DNA of 64,000 bases from Streptacidiphilus pinicola (lineage in GTDB: Bacteria; Actinomycetota; Actinomycetes; Streptomycetales; Streptomycetaceae), in assembly GCF_003258295.1 (NCBI RefSeq), contig NZ_QKYN01000060.1, forward strand, positions 524 through 64,523, read 5' to 3'. The first letter of the stretch is position 1. Every line of letters starts with the position of its first letter. The position numbers were made by a program, and so were the translations under genes. The notes beneath the pieces were generated by a model. The model ran no database searches. It saw nothing but the letters and a program-made list of their open reading frames with translations, and was not told where the DNA came from. Shown piece after piece: positions 26,668 through 34,984 of this stretch.

Positions 26668-27987
26668 GTGACCACCGTGACGTCGCCCGGACGCGGGAAG
26701 GAGCGGGCCGGTCGGGCCGCCGGCTGGCGGGCGACCTGGCTGCTGCTGGCGTTCATGCTGGTCAACTTCGCGGACAAGACCGTGCTCGGGCTCGCCGCGA
26801 CGCCGATGATGCACGATCTGGGCATCACCCACGCCCAGTACGGCCGCGCGGCGGCGGCCTTCTTCGCGCTGTTCAGCGTCGCCGCGTTCAGCGTCTCCGC
26901 GCTCACCCGGCGGGTCAGTACGACGGTGCTGCTGCTGGTGCTGGCCCTGCTCTGGTCCGCCGCGCAACTGCCGATGCTGCTCGGCGCGGCCGGGTTCGGG
27001 ACCCTGCTGGTGACCCGCGTGGTGCTGGGGGCGGCCGAGGGCCCCGCCTTCCCGGTCGCCACGCACAGCCTCTACACCTGGTTCCCCGACCGGGAGCGGG
27101 GCCTGCCCACGGCGGTGCTCAGCCTGGGCTCCGCGGCGGGAGTGGCGCTCGCCGCGCCGCTGCTCACCGTGGTGATCAACGGGGCGGGCTGGCGCTGGGC
27201 CTTCGGTGCGGTCGGGCTCGCGGGCCTGGTCTGGGCCCTGGTGTGGCTGCGCCTGGGACGCGAGGGCCCCGAGCCGATCCGCGCCCCTGCCCGGGATCGC
27301 GACGAGGCGGCCGGCCGAGCCACCAGCGACGGCCCGGCCCAGCCGCTTCGACGGATCCTGCTGACGGGCACCTGGATCGCCTGCGCGCTCGGCAGCTTCG
27401 CCTCCTACTGGCAGACCACCTCCGCGCTGACCTGGGGCGCCGACTACCTGCGCACGGTCGGCGGACTGACGACCACCCAGACCGGCCTGGTCGCCATGGG
27501 CACCGGCCTCAGCTCCGCGCTGGCGATCCTGGCCTTCGGGGTGCTCTCCCAGCGGGCCCGCCGCCGGGGCGGCACCCTCGGTGGCGTCGCCCGGTGGACC
27601 GGGGTCGCGATGGTCCTCGCCGGGATCTCGGGCGCGGTCTTCGCGCTGACCGGCTCGGTCCCGTTGAAGATCGCGCTGGCGGTCGGGCCGAGCGTGCTCG
27701 CCACCGTGATGCTGGTGTTCGGCCAGACCGCCGTCGCACGGATCGCCCCGCCGGAGCGCCGCGGGACTCTGCTGGGCGCGACGGCGTTCGTCTACTCCCT
27801 CGCGGGCGTCCTCTCCCCGCTGGTCATCGGCTCGCTGACGACCGGCAGCCGCCTGTCCGCGGGCTACCGCGACGGCTACCTGCTCACCGCCGCGCTGGTC
27901 GGCGTCACGGGCGTCCTCGTCGCGCTCACGGTCCGCCCCGAACGCGACGCCGACCGACTGGGCATCCCCACACCGCAGGACGCCTGA
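26668..27987 (+). CDS. MFS transporter, anion:cation symporter (ACS)-like
   Basis: 439 residues from the GTG at 26668 (GGAGG seven bases before). Twelve hydrophobic segments can be counted. LVNFADKTVLGLAATPMMHDLGITHAQYG and RVVLGAAEGPAFPVATHSLYTWFPDRERG are characteristic of the ACS group, which carries organic anions such as hexuronates, tartrate or phthalate. Cargo not readable. Divergent from the PucR-type regulator; convergent with azlD. Confidence 0.87.
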   Translation: MTTVTSPGRGKERAGRAAGWRATWLLLAFMLVNFADKTVLGLAATPMMHDLGITHAQYGRAAAAFFALFSVAAFSVSALTRRVSTTVLLLVLALLWSAAQLPMLLGAAGFGTLLVTRVVLGAAEGPAFPVATHSLYTWFPDRERGLPTAVLSLGSAAGVALAAPLLTVVINGAGWRWAFGAVGLAGLVWALVWLRLGREGPEPIRAPARDRDEAAGRATSDGPAQPLRRILLTGTWIACALGSFASYWQTTSALTWGADYLRTVGGLTTTQTGLVAMGTGLSSALAILAFGVLSQRARRRGGTLGGVARWTGVAMVLAGISGAVFALTGSVPLKIALAVGPSVLATVMLVFGQTAVARIAPPERRGTLLGATAFVYSLAGVLSPLVIGSLTTGSRLSAGYRDGYLLTAALVGVTGVLVALTVRPERDADRLGIPTPQDA

Positions 27988-28031
27988 CGCCGCTGCCGCC
28001 CCGCGACCGACCGACCGACCGCGGTCAGGCG
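27981..28031. terminator. Bidirectional terminator between MFS gene and azlD
   Basis: Inverted repeat CGCCTGAC (27981-27988) / GTCAGGCG (28024-28031) overlapping both stop codons; the loop region contains four tandem GACC units. Confidence 0.55.
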
Positions 28032-28336
28032 AGCGCCCGGACCAGGGCGGTGACCGCCACCGCGACCACCACCACGACCAGGAACGGCGCGCGGCGCCAC
28101 ACCGCGACACCGGCCGCGGCCAGCCCGGCCGCGCGGGCGTCGACGACCAGTCCGTGCGTGCCCTGCCCGAAGGTCTGCAGCGCCGTCAGCGCGGCGAGCA
28201 GCGCGATCGGCGCGAGCGTCGCGAAGCGACGGACCACGGGCCGGTCCAGCAGTCCGGTCGGGACGGAGAGGCCCAGCAGCTTGAGGCCGTAGCAGCCCGC
28301 GGCCGTGCCGAGGATCGCCCACCAGGTCGCGTTCAT
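28025..28336 (-). CDS. azlD: AzlD-family branched-chain amino acid exporter subunit
   Basis: 103 residues, four hydrophobic segments, AzlD signature around WWAILGTAAGCYGLKLLG and RFATLAPIALLAALTALQTF. AzlC and AzlD form a small exporter of branched-chain or related amino acids. Its start overlaps the azlC stop by four bases (ATGA), so expression is coupled. Confidence 0.88.
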   Translation of the reverse strand: MNATWWAILGTAAGCYGLKLLGLSVPTGLLDRPVVRRFATLAPIALLAALTALQTFGQGTHGLVVDARAAGLAAAGVAVWRRAPFLVVVVVAVAVTALVRALA

Positions 28337-29127
28337 CGCTCGTCCTCCTGCCTCTCGCCGCCCGTCCTGACCTCGGTCGGGGCCTCGCTCTTCACCCGGC
28401 GCGCGCTGATCAGCAGCACCGCCGGAACCGCGGCGAGCGCGATCAGCACCGGCACGCCGGCCGGGACCAGCGGCACCGCCGCCATCGCGAGCACCGCGCC
28501 GAGCAGCGCGGTCGCCCGCTCCGCGCCGCCCTCGCGCAGGCGCGGGGCCAGCAGCGCGAGGAAGACGGCCGGGCCCGCCACGTCCAGCCCGTACCGCGAG
28601 GGGTCACCGAGGGCGTCGGCGCCCAGCGCGCCCGCGAACGTGGTGGCGTTCCAGATCAGGTAGAGGCTGATCCCGGTGGCGAAGAAGCCGAGCCGGGTCG
28701 ACCGCCGGCCGGGCTGGACCAGCGCGACGGCCGTGGTCTCGTCGATCACCAGTTGGGCCGCGAGCGGCCGCAGCCGGAACGGCAGTTGCAGCCGCTCGGC
28801 GAGCCGCAGTCCGTAGAAGGAGTTCCGCACGCCCAGGAAGAGCGCGCCGATGACGGCGGCGAACGGCACCGCGCCCGCCGCGAGCGCGCCGACCAGCGCG
28901 AACTGGCTGGCGCCGGTGAAAACCAGCAGGCTGAGCGCGCAGGTCTGCCACACCGTCAGGTGCGCCGCGGTCCCGGCCGCGCCGAAGGCGATCCCGGAGA
29001 CGCCGACCGCCACGCCGACGCCGAGCGAGTCCCGGATCACCGCGCGGTCGGAGCGCGCGCCCGCGGCGGGCGGGGGCGCGGCGGTGGTGGGTGCGGGTGG
29101 ATCGGAAAGTGCCGTCATGCGGCTCAT
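28333..29127 (-). CDS. azlC: AzlC-family amino acid exporter subunit
   Basis: 264 residues. After a disordered 25-residue N-terminus come about six to seven TM segments with LLVFTGASQFALVGAL and VRNSFYGLRLAERLQ, the AzlC hallmarks. Partner of azlD. The ATG overlaps the stop of the upstream AraC-type regulator (ATGA), so regulator, azlC and azlD form one operon. Confidence 0.9.
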   Translation of the reverse strand: MSRMTALSDPPAPTTAAPPPAAGARSDRAVIRDSLGVGVAVGVSGIAFGAAGTAAHLTVWQTCALSLLVFTGASQFALVGALAAGAVPFAAVIGALFLGVRNSFYGLRLAERLQLPFRLRPLAAQLVIDETTAVALVQPGRRSTRLGFFATGISLYLIWNATTFAGALGADALGDPSRYGLDVAGPAVFLALLAPRLREGGAERATALLGAVLAMAAVPLVPAGVPVLIALAAVPAVLLISARRVKSEAPTEVRTGGERQEDER

Positions 29128-29975
29128 GCTGCCGGGGTCGGCCCGCCGGAATCTTGTACGTTCTTGCGCGCCCGCCGGTAGGCGCCCGGCGGAACGCCGA
29201 CGATCCTGCGGAAGTGACGGGTCAGGTGCGCCTGGTCGACGAAACCGACGGCCACGGCGGCGTCCGCGGGCGTCACCCCCGCGTCCAGCAGGGTGCGCGC
29301 GGTCCGCACGCGGTACTGCGTCAGCCAGGCGTGCGGCGGCAGACCGTAGGCGTCACGGAAGGCCCGCAGCAGCGGGAACGGCCCCGCACCGACCGTCGCC
29401 GCGAGCTCCTCCAGCCCGGGCGGCTCGTCCAGCCGCGCCGCCAGCAGGTCGCGGGCGGCGCGGGCGGCGTCCCGGCCCGCGCGGGGCGCGGTCCGCGTCA
29501 GCCGCTGCGAGGAGTGCAGGCGCAGCGCGCGGGCGAGCGCGAGCCGGAGGAAGGTGCCGGCGGCGAGCCCCTGGTTCTGCTCAGCGGCCTGGTGGGTCTG
29601 CAGCACCAGCCGGACGAGCTCGTCGTCGTCGACGACGGCCGAGCCGAAGCCCGGCGACCCCGGCAGCACCCCCAACTCGGCGGCGACGGCGGCGATGTGG
29701 TCGACGCTCGGGTACAGCACCTGGTAGCTCCACCCGCCCGGCACTCCAGCGTGCCCGGTGTGCACCCGGTCCGGCTCGACCAGCGCGACGCTGCCCGCGG
29801 GCGCGACCTCCAGGCCGCCGCGGTAGTGGAACGCCTCCACTCCGTCGGTGATCGCGGCGAGCACGTAGCCGTCGTGGGTGTGCTTGCCGAAGGTGTGGTG
29901 CACGTAGTGCGCCCGCAGCAGGTCCACGCCGGGCATGGCGGGATGCTGCCAGTAGTGCGCGCGCTCTTCACCCAT
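29124..29975 (-). CDS. AraC-family transcriptional regulator
   Basis: 283 residues from the ATG at 29975 (GGGAGG eight bases upstream). N-terminal cupin-like ligand domain (HTFGKHTHDGYVLAAITDGVEAFHYRG, VEPDRVHTG) and two C-terminal helix-turn-helix motifs (LEELAATVGAGPFPLLRAFRDAYG, ADAAVAVGFVDQAHLTRHFRRIVGVPPGAYR). First gene of the operon with azlC and azlD; such pairs usually respond to an amino acid that the exporter removes. Confidence 0.9.
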   Translation of the reverse strand: MGEERAHYWQHPAMPGVDLLRAHYVHHTFGKHTHDGYVLAAITDGVEAFHYRGGLEVAPAGSVALVEPDRVHTGHAGVPGGWSYQVLYPSVDHIAAVAAELGVLPGSPGFGSAVVDDDELVRLVLQTHQAAEQNQGLAAGTFLRLALARALRLHSSQRLTRTAPRAGRDAARAARDLLAARLDEPPGLEELAATVGAGPFPLLRAFRDAYGLPPHAWLTQYRVRTARTLLDAGVTPADAAVAVGFVDQAHLTRHFRRIVGVPPGAYRRARKNVQDSGGPTPAA

Positions 29976-30065
29976 GACCCCAGCCTCCCTCGGGGGCAGC
30001 GTGCCACGCACCTGGGGGCCGACGACGGTACGTCCACCATGCAGAACCTCAGGGGCCGCCGGGCG

Positions 30066-31631
30066 TCAGTGTCCGGTGGTCGCGCTCTCGTGGAGGTCGC
30101 GGCGGCGGATCGTGGCGAAGGCGATCACCGCGGCGACGGCCGCGACCGCCGCGCCGAGGGTGAGGACGTCGGTGAGGCCGTGGACGAAGGCCGTGCGCGC
30201 CGCCTCGGCGACCTGGGCGCGCAGGGAGCCCGCGCTGCGGGCTACCTGGTCGCCCGCGCCCGCGGCGACCGCGGCCCGCGCGCTGTCCGGGAGGCCGGGG
30301 ACGGCGGCCGCGAACGCGTCGCCGACGCGGTGCTGGAAGAGCGCGCCGAAACCCGCGATACCGATCGCGATGCCGACCTGCTGGAAGGTCTCCCCGATGC
30401 CCGCGGCCATACCAGCCCGGGCCGGCTCGGCGACGCCGATGGAGATCGACGCGCGGGGCGGGTTGAACATGCCCATCCCGGCGCCGGTCAGCAGCATGCT
30501 GGGCAGCATCGCGGTCCAGCCGCTGTGCACGTCGATCAGCCGCATCGCCAGCAGGCCGCCCGCCATCAGCGCCATCGCGGTGCCGACCAGCAGCCGCGGC
30601 GGGAGCGCGACGGTGAGGCTGCCGGTGACCGCCGCGACGACGAACAGCATCAGCGTCAGCGGGAGGAAGCGCAGGCCCGCCTGCCACGGTGTCGCGCCGA
30701 GCACGTTCTGGACGTAGGAGACCTCCAGGAAGATCGCCGCCATGCCGGCGGCGTTCCCGAGCAGCGTGGCTGCGGAGATCCCGTTGAAGGTGCGGTTGCG
30801 GAAGAGCGCGAGGTCGAGCATCCCGGCGGCGCCGAGCCTGCGCTCGACCAGCAGGAAGGCCACGAGCAGCAGCGCGCAGCCGGCGAAGAGGGAGACGATC
30901 AGCGGGCTGGTCCAGCCCTCCGCCTCGCCGCGCAGGAAACCGAGGACCAGCGCACCGAGGGCGACGGAGAAGAGGGACAGGCCGGTCCAGTCGACGCCGT
31001 GGGCTGCCGACTGACGGGACTCCCGGATCCGCAGCGCGCTCAGCACGATGGCGACGACGCCGATCGGCACGTTCACCAGGAAGATCCAGCGCCAGCCGAC
31101 GCCGCTGGTCAGCGCGCCGCCGATGAGCGGGCCGAAGGCGATCGCCAGACCGGAGACGCCGCCGAAGACGCCGAAGGCCATCGCGCGGTCCTTGCCGCGG
31201 AACTCGTGGCCCAGCAGCGCCGGACCGACGGCGAAGAGCACGGCGGCGCCGACGCCCTGCAGGCCGCGGGCGAGGTTCAGGGTGAGCACGTTCGTCGCCG
31301 CGCCGCACAGCAGGGAGGCGGCGGTGAAGACGGCGAACCCGGCGATGAAGACGCGCTTGCGACCGAGACGGTCGGCCAGCGAGCCGCCGGTGAGCAGGAA
31401 GGCGGCGAGGGTGAGGGCGTAGGCGTCCAGCACCCACTGCAGGCCGGAGAAGTCGGCGTGCAGCGCGTTGCGCAGGTCGGGCAGCGCGACGTTCACCACG
31501 GTGAGGTCGAGCATCAGCATGAAGGTGGCGATCGAGACGATCGCGAGCGTCCAGGCGCGGCCGGGCGCACGGGCGGCGACCGGGGCTTCCGGTTCGGCGG
31601 TCGCGCCGACGGTGTCGACGGTTGTGGACAT
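30066..31631 (-). CDS. DHA2-family (EmrB/QacA) MFS drug exporter
   Basis: 521 residues, about 14 TM segments. Motif A GSLADRLGRKRVF, LDLTVVNVALPDLR in TM1, and motif C-like GPLIGGAL define a 14-TM proton antiporter. Divergent from a TetR gene, with two operator-like dyads at 31679-31733 close to its own start, so it is the likely target of that repressor. Substrates unknown. Confidence 0.92.
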   Translation of the reverse strand: MSTTVDTVGATAEPEAPVAARAPGRAWTLAIVSIATFMLMLDLTVVNVALPDLRNALHADFSGLQWVLDAYALTLAAFLLTGGSLADRLGRKRVFIAGFAVFTAASLLCGAATNVLTLNLARGLQGVGAAVLFAVGPALLGHEFRGKDRAMAFGVFGGVSGLAIAFGPLIGGALTSGVGWRWIFLVNVPIGVVAIVLSALRIRESRQSAAHGVDWTGLSLFSVALGALVLGFLRGEAEGWTSPLIVSLFAGCALLLVAFLLVERRLGAAGMLDLALFRNRTFNGISAATLLGNAAGMAAIFLEVSYVQNVLGATPWQAGLRFLPLTLMLFVVAAVTGSLTVALPPRLLVGTAMALMAGGLLAMRLIDVHSGWTAMLPSMLLTGAGMGMFNPPRASISIGVAEPARAGMAAGIGETFQQVGIAIGIAGFGALFQHRVGDAFAAAVPGLPDSARAAVAAGAGDQVARSAGSLRAQVAEAARTAFVHGLTDVLTLGAAVAAVAAVIAFATIRRRDLHESATTGH

Positions 31632-31678
31632 GGGTGTCCCCCTGAAGCGATGGAAGGCATGGCGGTGACAGAGAAGGA

Positions 31679-31733
31679 ATGCGAGTCTTTGCTCGCATAT
31701 CCTGATCCAGAGATTACGAGTGATTGCTCGCAT
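31679..31733. promoter_or_regulatory. Two TetR operators between the DHA2 exporter and tetR genes
   Basis: First dyad 31679-31698: ATGCGAG-N6-CTCGCAT, perfect. Second dyad 31714-31733: TTACGAG-N6-CTCGCAT, imperfect. Centres are 35 bases apart. They fill the space between the two divergent genes. Confidence 0.75.
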
Positions 31734-31760
31734 TCGTCAACGAGCCCTACCATCGGCAGG

Positions 31761-32402
31761 GTGACCGCCGAAACCGCAGAGAACGCCGAGACCGCCGCCG
31801 ACCGCCCGCGCAAGCGCCAGGCCCGCGGGGAGCGCCGGATCGCCCAGCTCCTGGAGGCGGCCGGGAAGGTCTTCGCGGAGTCCGGCTACGCGGCCACGAC
31901 GACGAACGCGATCGCCGCGCGGGCGGGCGTCTCCCCCGGCTCGCTGTACCAGTACTTTCCGAACAAGGACGCGATCGCCGCGGCGCTCGCGGAGTTCTAC
32001 GCGGACAGCCTCGACACGCTGCTGGCGCCGTTCGCCGTGGTGGACCCGGCGGCCGTCACCCTGGAAGAGGCACTCGGCTCCTCACTCGGACCGCTCGTCG
32101 CCTTCCACCGCGAGAACCCGGCCTGCCTCGTCCTCTTCGTCGGTGGGCACACACCCGGTCACGTGATGGACCTTCAGGCGCCACTGATGGCGCGCACGCA
32201 CGCCCGGATCCAGGCCCTGCTCGCCCTCTACGCGCCCGAACTCCCGCCCGCCCGACTGGAATGGGGCGCGGCCGTGACCCTCGCCGCCTACAAGGGCGTA
32301 CTCCCCCTGGTGGTGGAGGCGGACGAGGAGCAGGTCCCGGAGCTGACCCGCGAGCTCCGGGACCTGCTCCTCGGCTACTTCGAGCGGTTGCTGCGCCCGT
32401 AG
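31761..32402 (+). CDS. TetR-family repressor
   Basis: 213 residues from the GTG at 31761. Helix-turn-helix ATTTNAIAARAGVSPGSLYQYFPNKDAIAAAL preceded by a basic arm (RKRQARGERRIAQLLEAAGKVF); the C-terminal ligand domain is of the usual length. The start codon has no spaced ribosome-binding site and may be leaderless. Divergent from the DHA2 exporter. Confidence 0.9.
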   Translation: MTAETAENAETAADRPRKRQARGERRIAQLLEAAGKVFAESGYAATTTNAIAARAGVSPGSLYQYFPNKDAIAAALAEFYADSLDTLLAPFAVVDPAAVTLEEALGSSLGPLVAFHRENPACLVLFVGGHTPGHVMDLQAPLMARTHARIQALLALYAPELPPARLEWGAAVTLAAYKGVLPLVVEADEEQVPELTRELRDLLLGYFERLLRP

Positions 32403-32419
32403 GTCGCCCGGGGGCCGGA

Positions 32420-33898
32420 TCAGCGCACGTCGGCCAGGCCGTAGCCGTAGTACGCACCGCCGGGGCAGTCCTTCTTGCCCGGGTCCCGCGCGGGGCAGCC
32501 GAGCGGAACCGCCTGCTGCTCCAGCAGGTGCACCAGCGCCGCGCCGCGGACGTCCGGGTGCCGTGCCGCCTCGACCGCCGCGACGCCGCTGACCGTCGCG
32601 GCCGCCATCGAGGTCCCGGCCAGGGCCGCGTAGCGGTCACCGGGCCAGTCCGAGACCACCGCCTGCGCGACGCCGCCGTCCGGGTCGCCGCCGGGCGCGG
32701 CCAGCGCGATCTGGCCGGAGCCCCAGTTGGAGTACGAGGCCAGGCTCCCGTCCGCGACCAGCGCGCTGACGTTCACCACGCCCGGCAGCCCGCCGGGCAG
32801 GCGGATGCACTCCGCCCCCAGGTGGCGCACCGGCGCGTTCACGCCGTCCGCACGGTCGTTGGGGCTGCGGTCGTCGATCCGCGGGCCGGCCAGGTCCTGC
32901 CCGTCGTTACCCGCGGAGGCCACTACCACGGCGCCCTTGTCCTGCGCGTACTTCACGGCCCGGCCGACCGCCGCGACGACGGCCGCCTGGTCGGGGTTCT
33001 CGGGGCAGTTGTACTTCCACGGGTCGGCGAAGTAGCTGTCGTTGATCACGGACGCGCCGTGGTCCGCCGCCCACAGGAAACCGCAGACGATGTTCTCGCC
33101 GTAGTACTGCCCGGCCTCGCCGAGCAGCCGCACCGCGGCTATCCGCGCCCCCGGCGCCACGCCGACCACGCCGGTGCCCGGACGGTCCGCCGCGATGATG
33201 CCGCTGACGTGCGTGCCGTGGCCGCTCTCGCCGAGATTGGGGTCCGGCCGCCAGGCGCCCATACGGGGGTCCGGAGTCCCGCTGGCGCAGGACGCGGACC
33301 GGGTCGGGTCGACGGCGGCCCGCAGATCCGGGTGGGTGTCGTCGACACCGGAGTCCAGCACGGCGACGACCACGTTCTTCAGCGCACCGGCCTCCTGCCC
33401 TGACGGTGGACCGCTCTCGCCCACCATCTGCTGGTTCCACTGGGTCCGGCCCTGCGGATCGGCAGCCAGTGGCACGTCGTCGCCCGGCGCGAGGTCGCCG
33501 CTGCGCTGGGACGTCACGGCGGCCGGCTGCGCCTGGGCGCCGCCGTAGGGCCTGCCCGCGCTCGGGTCGGGCACGGGCGCGGTCCGGCTCGCACCGGCCG
33601 CGACGATCCCCGGGTGCGCGCGCACCCGGGCGCCGAAGTCCGCGGCGGACGCGTACGCGAGCACGACGCCGATCTGCGGGTACTCCTGACCGACCATGCC
33701 CTGCTCGGCCCGGATCACCTGGTCCGCGGCGGTGACGCCGGCGGCGTCCGCGCGGTCCGCAACGACGAGGTAGGCGAGGTAGAGACGGCCGGTGCCGCCG
33801 ACATAGGGCACCGCGCCACCGAGCAGCAGGGTCACCAACGCGAGCACGACGGCGCACCGCGCCGTCGCCGATCGCAGGCCCTTCGCGACACGCGCCAC
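32420..33898 (-). CDS. Secreted S8 (subtilisin-like) serine protease
   Basis: 492 residues from the GTG at 33898 (GGAGG four bases before). Signal segment CAVVLALVTLLLGGAVPYVGG, a propeptide-like region to about 165, then the catalytic core: Asp in VVAVLDSGVDDTHPDL, His in GHGTHVSGI, Ser in LAGTSMAAATVSG. At least six cysteines suggest extracytoplasmic disulfides, as in mycosin-like proteases, but no C-terminal membrane anchor is seen and no type VII secretion genes adjoin. Substrate unknown. Confidence 0.88.
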   Translation of the reverse strand: MARVAKGLRSATARCAVVLALVTLLLGGAVPYVGGTGRLYLAYLVVADRADAAGVTAADQVIRAEQGMVGQEYPQIGVVLAYASAADFGARVRAHPGIVAAGASRTAPVPDPSAGRPYGGAQAQPAAVTSQRSGDLAPGDDVPLAADPQGRTQWNQQMVGESGPPSGQEAGALKNVVVAVLDSGVDDTHPDLRAAVDPTRSASCASGTPDPRMGAWRPDPNLGESGHGTHVSGIIAADRPGTGVVGVAPGARIAAVRLLGEAGQYYGENIVCGFLWAADHGASVINDSYFADPWKYNCPENPDQAAVVAAVGRAVKYAQDKGAVVVASAGNDGQDLAGPRIDDRSPNDRADGVNAPVRHLGAECIRLPGGLPGVVNVSALVADGSLASYSNWGSGQIALAAPGGDPDGGVAQAVVSDWPGDRYAALAGTSMAAATVSGVAAVEAARHPDVRGAALVHLLEQQAVPLGCPARDPGKKDCPGGAYYGYGLADVR

Positions 33899-34090
33899 CA
33901 GGCCTCCAGAGGTCGGGGCGCGCGACCGCGCCCTGGGCGAGGGATATTCCGACGATATGTACGGCTCATCCCGTTTCGCCCGTCGAGCTCCGCCGAAGGG
34001 GGCTGACGCGTGGCAAAAACCTGTTGGTGGGCCTCGGCGGCCGGTGCTAACTTTCCGGAGGCCGTGCGACAGAACGAGGAGGTGGTACCC

Positions 34091-34144
34091 GTGAACGCAG
34101 TCACGACATGGGTGCTCCCCTCCGGGGTCACGGTCGGGCGATAG
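34091..34144 (+). CDS. Putative 17-residue upstream ORF before the hydrolase gene
   Basis: GTG at 34091 preceded by GAGGAGG about eight bases upstream; 17 codons and a TAG, ending 44 bases before the hydrolase ATG. The peptide begins VNAVTTWVLPSG. Upstream, TTGGTG (from about 34025) and TAACTT 18 bases later could form a promoter. I do not recognise the peptide; it could be a leader or a translational-coupling device, or chance. Confidence 0.4.
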   Translation: MNAVTTWVLPSGVTVGR

Positions 34145-34188
34145 GTCGTCCGGGAGCGCCGACACGCGCACTCCCGAAAGGCACGACC

Positions 34189-34923
34189 ATGGAATTCACC
34201 TCCGAGCTGCGCCTCGACGACAACGTCCTCGAGCGCGAGTTCACCCTCGCCCGGCCCGGCGACCCGATCCCCGGCACCCTGTGGACGCCACCCGGAACCG
34301 CACCCGCGCCGCTGATCCTGATGGCCCACAACAACGGCCTGTCCAGGCGGCAACCCCGCCTGGTGGCCCGGGCCCGGAAGACCGCGGCGTTCGGCTACGC
34401 CGTGGCCACCATCGACACCGCCGAGTGCGGCGACCGCCCCCGTACCGCCGCCGCCGAACAGGTCCTCGCCGAGCTGCGCCGGGCGATGCAGGCCGGCGAG
34501 CCGGTCGACGAGATCTTCGAGTCCCTCGTCGGCCCGCTGGTCGCACAGGCGGTCCCGGAGTGGCGGACCACGCTGGACGCCCTCCTCGCCCTGCCCGGGA
34601 TCGTCGGCCCGGTCGGGTTCTCGGGCTGGACCGCCGTCGGCATCCGGCTGGCGGTCGTCGAGCCCCGCATCGCGGCCGTCGGCTTCTTCGCCGGGGGCTA
34701 CGTACCCCGCGCCCAGCGCGACGAGGCCCGGCAGGTCACCGTCCCGCTGCGGCTGCTGCTGCAGTGGGACGACGAGGGCAACCCGCGGCAGGCGGGACTG
34801 GACCTGTTCGACGCCTTCGGCAGCAAGGAGAAGACGCTGCACGCCAACATGGGCGGGCACGTCGGCACCCCGGCGTTCGAGATCGACGAGGGCGACCGGT
34901 TCTTCGCCCGGCACCTGAAGTAG
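34189..34923 (+). CDS. Dienelactone-hydrolase-like alpha/beta hydrolase
   Basis: 244 residues from the ATG at 34189 (GAAAGG upstream). Core features: PLILMAHNNG oxyanion strand, nucleophile elbow GFSGWTA with Ser, and NMGGHVG with the probable catalytic His near the C-terminus. The size and GFSGW fit the dienelactone hydrolase superfamily as seen in uncharacterised Streptomyces proteins. It stands alone between the protease and the helicase gene; substrate unknown. Confidence 0.8.
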   Translation: MEFTSELRLDDNVLEREFTLARPGDPIPGTLWTPPGTAPAPLILMAHNNGLSRRQPRLVARARKTAAFGYAVATIDTAECGDRPRTAAAEQVLAELRRAMQAGEPVDEIFESLVGPLVAQAVPEWRTTLDALLALPGIVGPVGFSGWTAVGIRLAVVEPRIAAVGFFAGGYVPRAQRDEARQVTVPLRLLLQWDDEGNPRQAGLDLFDAFGSKEKTLHANMGGHVGTPAFEIDEGDRFFARHLK

Positions 34924-34984
34924 GGCCGCGCCGGATCACGCCGGCACGCCCCCTCTTGTCAGTCCCGCGGTGCACGATGGGCGC

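Noticed and set aside
32420-33898. Subtilisin as a type VII secretion mycosin
   Set aside because: No C-terminal TM anchor and no EccC, EsxA or other type VII genes nearby; only the general S8 assignment is justified.
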